Source: Pseudomonadota bacterium (GTDB taxonomy: Bacteria; Pseudomonadota; Gammaproteobacteria; Xanthomonadales; Xanthomonadaceae). From it: a DNA stretch of 16,754 nt. The DNA is taken from contig JAEZCF010000051.1 in assembly GCA_023430045.1 (NCBI GenBank), positions 1 through 16,754 of the forward strand, read 5' to 3'. Numbering within the stretch: position 1 is the stretch's first letter; every line of letters starts with the position of its first letter. A program made the position numbers and the translations under genes. The notes beneath the pieces were generated by a model. It searched no databases. It saw only the letters and a program-made list of their open reading frames with translations, and was not told where the DNA came from. Positions 7,115 through 14,570 of the stretch are shown in pieces.

Positions 7115-7684
7115 ATGGATCTTTCCGACCCCACGTTCCAGCTTGAGATCGCCGCCAATGTGGCCGCCGCCGCGGCCATCCTGCTGGCGGGCCGCAACAG
7201 CGTGCATGGCTGGTGGCTGAGCATCATCGCCGGCGGGTTGTTCGCGCTGGTCTTCCTGCAGGCACGGCTGTACGGGCAGGTGGCCCTGCAGGGATTCTTC
7301 ATCGTGGTCAGCGCGCTGGGCTGGTGGCAATGGCTGCGGGGCGACGGCGGAGCACCGCTGCGTATCAGCCGGACAGCCGCACGCGCATGGCCCTGGCTGG
7401 GTCTGCTGGCGCTGGTGGCCACGCTGGGCCAGGGCTGGTTGCTGTCGCACTACACCGATGGCCAGGCGCCGTACGCGGATGCGGCGATGCTGGTGCTGAG
7501 CATGATCGGTCAGCTGATGATGATGCGACGCAAGCTGGAGTGCTGGTGGGTCTGGCTGCTGGTGAACAGCATCGCCATACCGCTGTATTACAGCGGCGGC
7601 CTGTACGTGACCGCCGTGTTGTATGTCGGCTTCTGGATCAACGCAGTGGTGGCACTGCGCCACTGGCGGCGGCTGATGCGCTGA
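7115..7684 (+). CDS. pnuC: nicotinamide riboside transporter PnuC
   Basis: Inner-membrane facilitator of the PnuC family (SWEET-like fold), usually importing nicotinamide riboside for NAD salvage. 189 residues with about seven membrane helices. Family features: GRNSVHGWWLSIIAG, Tyr/Gln-containing LYGQVALQGFF, SALGWWQW, and KLECWWVWLLVNSIAIPLYY near the C-terminus. No Shine-Dalgarno is seen before the ATG. Weak promoter-like hexamers GTGACG (7081-7086) and GACAAT (7104-7109), 17 bp apart, would place transcription start almost on the ATG, so a leaderless message is possible but unproven. No riboswitch fits in the short gap after the preceding terminator. Relatives may carry other vitamins, and no NAD or thiamine gene is adjacent, so the substrate is by family only. 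The gene converges on putA. Confidence 0.9.
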   Translation: MDLSDPTFQLEIAANVAAAAAILLAGRNSVHGWWLSIIAGGLFALVFLQARLYGQVALQGFFIVVSALGWWQWLRGDGGAPLRISRTAARAWPWLGLLALVATLGQGWLLSHYTDGQAPYADAAMLVLSMIGQLMMMRRKLECWWVWLLVNSIAIPLYYSGGLYVTAVLYVGFWINAVVALRHWRRLMR

Positions 7685-7688
7685 CAGT

Positions 7689-7780
7689 GGTGGAGCGGGT
7701 CCACGACCCGCTGTTCCTGTTTCCAACCTCGTGTGTTTCCAACCTCGTGTCAACGGCAGCGGGTCATGGACCCGCTCTAC
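7689..7780. repeat. inverted pair of GTAG-type REP/SMAG-like hairpins
   Basis: Two hairpins face each other between the converging pnuC and putA genes. The left one is AGCGGGTC-CAC-GACCCGCT (7694-7712), preceded by GTGG. The right one is AGCGGGTC-ATG-GACCCGCT (7758-7776), followed by CTAC, that is GTAG on the minus strand. Read on opposite strands the two 19-mers differ at one base (18 of 19). Together they form a composite inverted repeat, as dimeric REP elements do. They could act as 3'-end stabilisers for both genes. Confidence 0.75.
7718..7749. repeat. exact 16-bp tandem duplication
   Basis: TGTTTCCAACCTCGTG occurs twice back to back (7718-7733 and 7734-7749) in the spacer between the two GTAG-type hairpins. 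It is not coding. It looks like slippage or a scar of element movement. Confidence 0.9.
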
Positions 7781-7796
7781 CGGTTCCCGAGGGGCG

Positions 7797-10700
7797 TCAG
7801 TCGCCCAGCGTCAGCAGCGAGGCGTTGCCGCCGGCGGCGGTGGTGTTCACCGTCACCGTCTTTTCGGTGGCGAAACGCAGCAGATAGTGCGGACCACCGG
7901 CCTTCGGGCCGGTGCCGGACAGGCCCTGGCCGCCGAACGGCTGCACGCCCACCACGGCACCGATCTGGTTGCGGTTGACGTACACGTTGCCGACATGGAC
8001 GCCGTTGGTGATGCGGTCCACGGTCTCGTCGATGCGTGAATGCACGCCCAGGGTGAGCCCATAGCCGGTTGCGTTGATCTGCTCGATCACCGCATCCAAC
8101 TGGTCGCCCTTCCAGCGGATCACATGCAGCACGGGCCCGAAGATCTCGCGGTGCAGCTGGCCAAGGTCCTTGAGCTCATAGGCGCGGGGTGCGAAGAAGG
8201 TGCCGTTCGCGGCCTCGGTGGACAGCTCCGCCGCGGCGATCAGGCGTGCCTCGCGATCCATGCGCACCGCATGGTCCTGCAGGATCGCCAGCGCATTGGC
8301 ATCGATCACCGGACCGACATCGGTCGACAGCAGGCCCGGATCGCCGACCTTCAGTTCCTTCATCGCGCCGGCCAGCATCGTCATCACCTTGTCGGCGATG
8401 TCGTCCTGCACGAACAGCACGCGCGCCGCCGAACAGCGCTGGCCGGCGGAGGTGAAGGCCGAACCGATGGCATCCTTGACCAGCTGTTCGGGCAGGGCCG
8501 AGGAATCGGCGATGAAGGCGTTCTGGCCACCGGTCTCGGCGATCAGCACACCAATCGCGGCGTCGCGTGCGGCCATCGCACGGTTGATCGCACGCGCGGT
8601 GTCCGTGGAGCCGGTGAAGGCCACGCCAGCCACGCGCGGATCGGCGGTAAGCGTCGCGCCGACGGTGGCGCCATCACCCGGCAGGAACTGCACCACATCG
8701 GCCGGCACGCCCGCGTCGTGCAGCAGCTTGACCGCTTGGTAACCGATCAGGTTGGTCTGTTCGGCAGGCTTGGCGATCACGCTGTTGCCGGCAGCCAGCG
8801 CGGCGGCCACCTGGCCAAGGAAGATCGCCAGCGGGAAGTTCCACGGGCTGATGCAGACGAACACGCCACGGCCGTGCAGCTGCAGTTCGTTGGATTCACC
8901 GGTCGGGCTCGGCAGCGTTTCGGCATGCCCGAACTGCTCGCGCGCCTGCTTGGCGTAGTAGCGCAGGAAGTCCACCGCCTCGCGCACTTCGGCCACGCCA
9001 TCGGGCAGGCTCTTGCCGGCTTCCTTCACGCACAGCGCCATGAACTCGGCGATACGTGCTTCCAGCTGGTCGGCGGCGTTTTCCAGGATTGCCGCGCGGC
9101 TGGCGGCCGGCGTGCGGTTCCAGGCGGGCTGCGCCGACACGGCATTGGCCAGCGCCTGCTGCACGGTGGCCGTATCGGCCGCCTGCCAGTGGCCCACCAC
9201 CTCACGGTTGTCGGCCGGATTGGTCACCGGCATGGAGGCGCCGCTGATCGTGGCGCCCGGCACCAGCGGCATCGCCTGCCACGGCTTTATGGCACCGTTG
9301 AGCTGCCCGGCGAGGGCGCGCAGTTCATTGTCGTTGGCCAGGTTGATGCCCATGGAATTGTTCCTGTCGTGGTTCTGGCTGCGCAGCAGGTTCACCGGCA
9401 GCGGGATCTTGGGATGCGGGATCGAATCGAACGACGCCACCATGTCCACCGGATCGCGGACCAGGTCGGCGATGGCCACGCGCTCGTCCGTGATGCGGTT
9501 GACGAAGCTGGAGTTGGCACCGTTTTCCAGCAGGCGGCGCACCAGGTACGGCAGCAGGTCTTCGTGCGAACCCACCGGCGCGTACACGCGGCAGGGCAGG
9601 TCCAGGCGGTCGGCCGGCACCACTTCGGCATACAGGTCATCACCCATGCCGTGCAGCTTCTGGTGTTCGTATACACCGCCCCTGGCAATGGTGCGGATGG
9701 CCGCGATGGTGTGCGCGTTGTGGGTGGCGAACATCGGGTAGATCGCATCGGCATGGCCGAACAGCCGCCTGGCGCACGCCAGGTAGGACACGTCGGTATT
9801 CTGTTTGCGGGTGAATACCGGATAGCCCGGATAGCCTTCGATCTGCGCGCGCTTGATTTCCGCGTCCCAGTACGCGCCCTTGACCAGTCGCACCTGCAGG
9901 CGGCGGCCGTTGCGGCGGGCCATGTCGGCCAGGAAATCGATGGTGTAGGGAGTGCGCTTCTGGTACGCCTGCACGACCACGCCGAAACCATCCCAGCCGG
10001 CCAGCGAGGCATCGGAGAACACGGCTTCGATGATGTCCAGCGACAGCTCCAGGCGGTCGGCTTCCTCGGCGTCGACCGTGCAGCCGATGCCGTAGCTTTT
10101 CGCCAGCTGCGCCAGTTCCAGCACGCCCGGCACCAGGTCGTGCAGCACGCGTTCGCGCTTGGCGTGTTCGTAGCGCGGATACAGCGCCGACAGCTTGATG
10201 GAGATGCCGGGCGCGTTGTTGATGTCACCGTCCGGACGGCCGCCACGCGCGGTGTGGTCGCCGCCGATCGCATGGATGGCGCGGCGATAATCTTCCAGGT
10301 AGCGCAGCGCGTCCTTCATGGTCAGCGCGCCTTCGCCCAGCATGTCGAACGAGTAGCGGTAGCTGGCGTTGTCGCCCTTGTGCGAGCGCGCCAGTGCTTC
10401 GCTGATGGTACGGCCCATGACGAACTGATGGCCCATGATCTTCATCGCCTGGCGTACGGCCAGGCGGATCACCGGTTCCCCCACGCGGCCGACCAGGCGC
10501 TGGAACGCACCACGTGCGTCGGCACGGGTGGCGTCGTTGATCCGCACCAGCCTGCCGGTCAGCATCAGGCCCCAGGTGGAGGCATTGACCAGCACCGAGT
10601 CGCTGCCGCCCAGGTGCTTCTTCCAGTCCGCATCGGCCAGCTTGTCGCGGATCAGCTTGTCCGCGGTGTCCTGGTCGGGAATGCGCAGCAGTGCTTCGGC

Positions 10701-11018
10701 CACGCACATCAGCAGCACGCCTTCCTCGCTGCCCAGGTCGTACTGGCGCATGAAGGCCTCGATGGCACCCTGGTCCCTGGCGCGGACGCGTACCCGGGCC
10801 ACCAGGTCGGCGGCCAGCGCCTGCACCTGCGCCTGCTCGTCGGCAGGCAGGCGTGCCTGTGCGAGCAGTTCGGTGACGTGGGATGCCTCGTCCTTCAGCC
10901 AGGCATCGGTGATCGCCTGGCGCAACGGGGAGGGGGAGGCCGGAATTTCCGGCGACAGCAGCACGGCTGGCTGCGGCGCGGAGCCGGAGGCAGCGGGCGA
11001 AAGGGAGGGTGCGTTCAT
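7797..11018 (-). CDS. putA: bifunctional proline dehydrogenase / P5C dehydrogenase PutA
   Basis: Oxidises proline to glutamate in two steps: FAD-dependent proline dehydrogenase, then NAD-dependent glutamate-gamma-semialdehyde (P5C) dehydrogenase with channelling of the intermediate. 1073 residues. The PRODH barrel spans about 180-520 (QVRLVKGAYWDAEIKRAQ, FATHNAHTI, and RRLLENGANSSFVNRI with the proline-binding Arg pair). The aldehyde dehydrogenase domain spans about 600-1050 (AFTGSTDTARAI, catalytic-site Glu828 in ETGGQNAF, nucleophile Cys862 in AGQRCSAAR, EIFGPVLHV). The N-terminus lacks the ribbon-helix-helix DNA-binding domain of E. coli PutA, and the length fits the shorter forms without the extra C-terminal domain, so this PutA should not repress its own gene. 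The start is the ATG at 11018; an in-frame ATG at 11057 lies upstream of a putative -10 (11047-11052) and adds no conserved sequence. Confidence 0.97.
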   Translation of the reverse strand: MNAPSLSPAASGSAPQPAVLLSPEIPASPSPLRQAITDAWLKDEASHVTELLAQARLPADEQAQVQALAADLVARVRVRARDQGAIEAFMRQYDLGSEEGVLLMCVAEALLRIPDQDTADKLIRDKLADADWKKHLGGSDSVLVNASTWGLMLTGRLVRINDATRADARGAFQRLVGRVGEPVIRLAVRQAMKIMGHQFVMGRTISEALARSHKGDNASYRYSFDMLGEGALTMKDALRYLEDYRRAIHAIGGDHTARGGRPDGDINNAPGISIKLSALYPRYEHAKRERVLHDLVPGVLELAQLAKSYGIGCTVDAEEADRLELSLDIIEAVFSDASLAGWDGFGVVVQAYQKRTPYTIDFLADMARRNGRRLQVRLVKGAYWDAEIKRAQIEGYPGYPVFTRKQNTDVSYLACARRLFGHADAIYPMFATHNAHTIAAIRTIARGGVYEHQKLHGMGDDLYAEVVPADRLDLPCRVYAPVGSHEDLLPYLVRRLLENGANSSFVNRITDERVAIADLVRDPVDMVASFDSIPHPKIPLPVNLLRSQNHDRNNSMGINLANDNELRALAGQLNGAIKPWQAMPLVPGATISGASMPVTNPADNREVVGHWQAADTATVQQALANAVSAQPAWNRTPAASRAAILENAADQLEARIAEFMALCVKEAGKSLPDGVAEVREAVDFLRYYAKQAREQFGHAETLPSPTGESNELQLHGRGVFVCISPWNFPLAIFLGQVAAALAAGNSVIAKPAEQTNLIGYQAVKLLHDAGVPADVVQFLPGDGATVGATLTADPRVAGVAFTGSTDTARAINRAMAARDAAIGVLIAETGGQNAFIADSSALPEQLVKDAIGSAFTSAGQRCSAARVLFVQDDIADKVMTMLAGAMKELKVGDPGLLSTDVGPVIDANALAILQDHAVRMDREARLIAAAELSTEAANGTFFAPRAYELKDLGQLHREIFGPVLHVIRWKGDQLDAVIEQINATGYGLTLGVHSRIDETVDRITNGVHVGNVYVNRNQIGAVVGVQPFGGQGLSGTGPKAGGPHYLLRFATEKTVTVNTTAAGGNASLLTLGD

Positions 11019-11046
11019 GCCGGTCCGGCCAGTGGAAAACTTGGCG

Positions 11047-11073
11047 ATTCTAATCATTTTTCGTCAGCGTAAA
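11047..11073 (-). promoter_or_regulatory. candidate putA promoter
   Basis: On the minus strand TTTACG (11073-11068) and TAGAAT (11052-11047, five of six to consensus) are 15 bp apart, a short spacer. Transcription would start near 11040 and give a leader of about 20 nt before the ATG at 11018. It lies in an A/T-richer patch of otherwise G+C-rich DNA. Confidence 0.35.
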
Positions 11074-11227
11074 AGCCCTTTTCCGCGTACCTCCATGTTT
11101 CCTCATAGCACCGCCCTGTAAAGGATTCAGCTATTCCACCAGGCTCACGAACGTTTGTGCTGAATTCGGCAAATCGTCCGACGGCATCATGCTGTGCCGC
11201 AGCATCGACATTCCGCGTGAATGGACC

Positions 11228-11257
11228 TTGCTACTGGCAAGAAAGCAGGGCTACCAT
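11228..11257 (+). promoter_or_regulatory. candidate promoter of the cox cluster
   Basis: TTGCTA (11228-11233) and TACCAT (11252-11257) are separated by 18 bp, each four of six to sigma70 consensus, 36 bp before the DUF2244 start. The 274-bp gap between putA and the cox cluster has no coding sequence I can support. This is the best-placed candidate but a weak one. Confidence 0.22.
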
Positions 11258-11292
11258 CAAGACGTTTCCCGCGGCAGGAATGCGGTTGCGAC

Positions 11293-11784
11293 ATGATCGA
11301 GGTGCTTTCAGCTCCGGATGGGTCAGGTACGCAGCTGCGGCTGCGTCCCCCACGGGCGCTCGATGCCCGGCAGTTCGTCCTGTTGTTCGCTGTGTTGGCG
11401 GGTGCGATGTGGCTGGTGGCCGGCCTGGGCTGGTTGGCCGGCAATGTATTCGCACCTGTGTTCGCGCTGCTGTACAGCCTCCTGCTGGCAGCCGCGCTGC
11501 GTGCCTTATGGCGCAGTGGCGAACGGCAGGAGGAGATCCGGGTCGTGCCGGCGTGCGTGGAGGTGATCCCCGCGCCCGGCGGGTCGCCGGTGTTCCAGGC
11601 CCACCCCCACTGGGTGCGCCTGCTCACCGATGGCCAGAGGGTCCGGCTGGCGTCCAGCGGCCGGCAGGTGGAGGTAGGCGGTTTCCTCGCACCAGCCGAA
11701 CGTCAGACGCTTGTTGAAGCGCTTGAAAGCTTGCTCGCCGCCAGCGATGGCGGTCACCGACGACGTCAAGGGTCTAGGCAATGA
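11293..11784 (+). CDS. DUF2244 domain-containing membrane protein
   Basis: 163-residue membrane protein matching the DUF2244 pattern: short N-terminal beta segment ending in LRLRPPRALDARQFVLLF, two membrane helices at about 30-70, then a soluble C-terminal domain (VEVIPAPGGSPVFQAHPHWVRLL, EVGGFLAPAERQTLVEAL). Its biochemical role is not established. Its stop codon overlaps the coxB start in ATGA (11781-11784), so it is probably translated together with subunit II and may serve oxidase assembly or membrane insertion; that is inference from context. The start ATG at 11293 is chosen because the conserved region begins with MIEVLSAPDGSGT; the frame is open further upstream but without recognisable sequence. 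AGGA at 11276 is rather far for a Shine-Dalgarno. Confidence 0.85.
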   Translation: MIEVLSAPDGSGTQLRLRPPRALDARQFVLLFAVLAGAMWLVAGLGWLAGNVFAPVFALLYSLLLAAALRALWRSGERQEEIRVVPACVEVIPAPGGSPVFQAHPHWVRLLTDGQRVRLASSGRQVEVGGFLAPAERQTLVEALESLLAASDGGHRRRQGSRQ

Positions 11785-12749
11785 AGCAACGCAGAGGGTG
11801 GGGTGGTAAGTGGTTCGCTGGGGCCGGCGCGGGGAGCGTGGGCCTGCTGGCGCCGCTGTCGGGATGGGCGCAGTCGGCCGATCCCAAACCGTGGCAGCTC
11901 AACATGGGCAAAGGGGTGACCCAGACCTCGCGGTTGGCATGGGAATCCAACATGCTGTCGCTGATCGTGGTGACGGTCATCGGCGTGATTGTTTTCGGCG
12001 CGCTGTTCTACGCATGCTTCAAGTTCCGCCGGTCCAAGGGCGCGGTCGCCGCCACCTTCAGCCACAACACCCGGGCGGAGATCATCTGGACGGTGATCCC
12101 GGTGATCATCCTGGTGGTGATGGCCTGGCCGGCCACTGCCAACCTGATAAAGATGTACGACACCCGCGATGCCGAGATGACCGTCAAGGTCACCGGCTAC
12201 CAGTGGATGTGGCGCTACGAATATCTCGGCGAGGGCGTGGAGTTCACCAGCCGCCTGGACCGCGAGTCCGACCGTGTGCGCCAGAGCGGCCAGGTACCTG
12301 ACCGCGAGAGCCACCCGCATTACCTGCTGGACGTGGACAACCGCCTGGTGCTGCCGGTGGACACCAAGGTGCGTTTCGTCATCACCTCCGATGACGTGAT
12401 CCATGCCTGGTGGGTACCCGCGCTGGGCTGGAAGCAGGACGCCATTCCCGGCTTCATCAACGAAGCGTGGACCAGCATCGAAACGCCCGGGGTGTACCGC
12501 GGTCAGTGCGCCGAGCTGTGCGGCAAGGACCATGGCTTCATGCCGATCGTGGTGGAGGCGGTGTCGAAGGAGGACTTCAGGCGCTGGCTCGCGCAGAAGA
12601 AGCCGGCGCCGGCGGGAGGTCCGCAGGCACCGGCGCCCGGAGGCCCGGAAGCGGCTCCGGAACCGGGCCCGGGCACCGAACCGCGGCAGCCGGCCCCACC
12701 GGTGACGTCACCGGCGGCGGCAGAACCCACCCAGGACGGAAACGCCTGA
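11781..12749 (+). CDS. coxB: cytochrome c oxidase subunit II
   Basis: Subunit II of an aa3-type oxidase: accepts electrons from cytochrome c at the Cu(A) centre facing the periplasm and hands them to subunit I. 322 residues: signal peptide to about Ala30, two membrane helices (about 58-80 and 103-122), then the cupredoxin domain. All Cu(A) ligands are present: His208 (VIHAWWVPALG), Cys243, Glu245, Cys247, His251 and Met254 in GQCAELCGKDHGFM. The electron-entry aromatic stretch GYQWMWRYEY (139-148) is intact. No c-type heme motif (CxxCH) follows, so this is not a caa3 enzyme; the C-terminus (274-322) is instead a Pro/Ala/Gly-rich tail. It starts inside the DUF2244 stop codon, and coxA follows 64 bp after the coxB stop. 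Confidence 0.97.
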   Translation: MKQRRGWGGKWFAGAGAGSVGLLAPLSGWAQSADPKPWQLNMGKGVTQTSRLAWESNMLSLIVVTVIGVIVFGALFYACFKFRRSKGAVAATFSHNTRAEIIWTVIPVIILVVMAWPATANLIKMYDTRDAEMTVKVTGYQWMWRYEYLGEGVEFTSRLDRESDRVRQSGQVPDRESHPHYLLDVDNRLVLPVDTKVRFVITSDDVIHAWWVPALGWKQDAIPGFINEAWTSIETPGVYRGQCAELCGKDHGFMPIVVEAVSKEDFRRWLAQKKPAPAGGPQAPAPGGPEAAPEPGPGTEPRQPAPPVTSPAAAEPTQDGNA

Positions 12750-12808
12750 TGCAATCCGCCCGCGGCCTGCTTGCAGCCGTGGACCTGAAGCGATCTGAAG
12801 AGGTGTAG
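12749..12808 (+). other. possible 19-codon coupling ORF between coxB and coxA
   Basis: A short frame starts in the TGATG overlap with the coxB stop and ends with TAG at 12806-12808, 5 nt before the favoured coxA ATG. It would encode MQSARGLLAAVDLKRSEEV. It has no recognised relatives and may just be an open spacer; if translated it would carry ribosomes from coxB to coxA. Confidence 0.2.
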
Positions 12809-12813
12809 TGGCA

Positions 12814-14424
12814 ATGGCGCACTCGGCAGTTGGGCACGACGATCACCACGGACATCACCAGGGGTTCTTCGCCCGTTGGTTCTTCTCGACCAACCACAAG
12901 GACATCGGCACGCTGTACTTGGGTTTCAGCTTCATCATGTTCATCATCGGCGCGGCGATGAGCGTGATCATCCGCGCCGAACTGGCGCAACCGGGCCTGC
13001 AGTTCGTCAAGCCCGAATTCTTCAACCAGATGACCACCGTGCATGCGCTGGTGATGATCTTCGGTGGCGTGATGCCGGCCTTCGTCGGCCTGGCCAACTG
13101 GATGATTCCGCTGCAGATCGGCGCGCCGGACATGGCACTTCCGCGCATGAACAACTGGTCGTTCTGGCTGCTGCCGGTGGCCTTCACCCTGCTGCTGGGC
13201 ACCCTGTTCCTGCCCGGCGGCGCACCAGCCGGCGGCTGGACGCTGTATCCGCCGCTGTCGCTGCAGGGTGGCTACAACGTGGCCTTCAGCGTGTTCGCCA
13301 TCCACGTGGCGGGCATCAGTTCCATCATGGGCGCGATCAACATCATCGCCACCGTGCTCAACATGCGCGCACCGGGCATCGACCTGTTGAAGATGCCGAT
13401 CTTCTGCTGGGCCTGGCTGATCACCGCGTTCCTGCTGATCGCGGTGATGCCGGTGCTGGCCGGTGCGGTGACCATGCTGCTGACCGACAAGTTCTTCGGC
13501 ACAAGCTTCTTCAACGCCGCTGGTGGTGGCGACCCGGTGATGTACCAGCACATCTTCTGGTTCTTCGGCCACCCGGAGGTGTACATCATGATCCTGCCCG
13601 CCTTCGGCGTGGTCAGCGAGATCATCCCCACCTTCAGCCGCAAGCCCCTGTTCGGTTACCAGGCGATGGTCTACGCCACCGCGGCCATCGCGTTCCTGTC
13701 GTTCATCGTCTGGGCCCACCACATGTTCACCGTGGGCATGCCGCTGGGCGGTGAGATCTACTTCATGTTCGCCACCATGCTGATCTCCATCCCCACCGGG
13801 GTGAAGGTGTTCAACTGGATCAGCACGATGTGGCGCGGTTCGCTCACCTTCGAAGCGCCGATGCTGTGGTCGGTCGCGTTCGTCATCCTGTTCACCATCG
13901 GTGGTTTTTCCGGGCTGATGCTGGCCATCGTGGCGGCGGATTTCCAGTACCACGACACCTACTTCGTGGTGGCGCATTTCCATTACGTGCTGGTCACCGG
14001 CGCGGTGTTCGCGCTGATCGCCGCGGTGTACTACTGGTGGCCGAAGTGGACCGGGCGCATGTACAACGAGACGCTGGCCAAGTTCCACTTCTGGTGGACC
14101 ATGGTGTTCGTCAACCTGCTGTTCTTCCCGCAGCACTTCCTGGGGCTGGCCGGCATGCCGCGCCGCATCCCGGACTACAACGTGGTGTTCGCCGACTGGA
14201 ACCTGGTCAGCTCGATCGGCGCGTTCGGCATGTTCGTCACCCCGTTCCTGATGTTCGGCATCCTGTTCCACTCGCTGAAGAAGGGCGCCCTGGCGCCGGC
14301 GCGTCCGTGGGAATCGGCCCGTGGCCTGGAGTGGACCGTGCCGTCGCCGGCGCCGCACCACACCTTCGCCACGCCGCCGGTGATCCGCGACGGCGACCTG
14401 GCCCACGGCGACGTCAGCCACTGA
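12814..14424 (+). CDS. coxA: cytochrome c oxidase subunit I
   Basis: Catalytic heme-copper subunit that reduces oxygen to water and pumps protons. 536 residues, 12 membrane helices. Ligands seen: His77 and His390 (heme a), His388 (heme a3), and His253, His302 and His303 (Cu(B)), with Tyr257 in the cross-link motif GHPEVY. Glu255 in the same motif marks the A1-type D-channel; Asp106 (GAPDMALPRMNNW) is its entrance and Lys331 (TGVKVFNW) fits the K-channel. The N-terminus is His-rich (HDDHHGHHQ). The ATG at 12814 is favoured over the GTG at 12808 because AGAGGT (12799-12804) is 9 nt before the ATG and only 3 nt before the GTG. The 44-residue membrane protein gene follows 11 bp after the stop. 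Confidence 0.97.
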   Translation: MAHSAVGHDDHHGHHQGFFARWFFSTNHKDIGTLYLGFSFIMFIIGAAMSVIIRAELAQPGLQFVKPEFFNQMTTVHALVMIFGGVMPAFVGLANWMIPLQIGAPDMALPRMNNWSFWLLPVAFTLLLGTLFLPGGAPAGGWTLYPPLSLQGGYNVAFSVFAIHVAGISSIMGAINIIATVLNMRAPGIDLLKMPIFCWAWLITAFLLIAVMPVLAGAVTMLLTDKFFGTSFFNAAGGGDPVMYQHIFWFFGHPEVYIMILPAFGVVSEIIPTFSRKPLFGYQAMVYATAAIAFLSFIVWAHHMFTVGMPLGGEIYFMFATMLISIPTGVKVFNWISTMWRGSLTFEAPMLWSVAFVILFTIGGFSGLMLAIVAADFQYHDTYFVVAHFHYVLVTGAVFALIAAVYYWWPKWTGRMYNETLAKFHFWWTMVFVNLLFFPQHFLGLAGMPRRIPDYNVVFADWNLVSSIGAFGMFVTPFLMFGILFHSLKKGALAPARPWESARGLEWTVPSPAPHHTFATPPVIRDGDLAHGDVSH

Positions 14425-14435
14425 GGATGCAGGCG

Positions 14436-14570
14436 ATGTCCGGCCCCGACCGTCCCACCGACGAGCTCGCGCAGCGGCGCCGCCGCGCCGTGCGCACGGC
14501 GCTGGTGGTCGGCGGCATCGCGCTGGCGATCTACGTGGCCTTCATCCTCTCCGGAGTGATCGGGCGATGA
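14436..14570 (+). CDS. small single-helix protein, probable cytochrome oxidase assembly
   Basis: 44-residue protein with an acidic/basic N-terminus (PTDELAQRRRRAVR) and one membrane helix (about 21-40, TALVVGGIALAIYVAFILSG); the Arg-rich stretch predicts N-in topology. Short proteins of this kind between coxA and ctaG are annotated as cytochrome oxidase small assembly proteins in related bacteria; I assign it by position and shape. The ATG at 14436 has TGAGG 9 nt upstream; an in-frame ATG at 14427 would add three residues and sits too close to that site. The stop overlaps the ctaG start (ATGA, 14567-14570), which implies translational coupling. Confidence 0.75.
   Translation: MSGPDRPTDELAQRRRRAVRTALVVGGIALAIYVAFILSGVIGR

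Noticed and set aside
5537..7753. 738-codon minus-strand frame covering the FadL-type gene and pnuC
   Set aside because: It crosses a strong plus-strand terminator and two well-recognised genes and has no recognisable domain.
8040..11072. 1010-codon plus-strand frame opposite putA
   Set aside because: Striking length but explained by G+C-rich codon structure; His/Arg/Gln/Gly-rich translation with no motif, while putA shows all active-site residues.
12577..14421. 614-codon minus-strand frame opposite coxA
   Set aside because: Very His/Asp/Glu/Arg-rich, the expected mirror of a hydrophobic membrane-protein gene.
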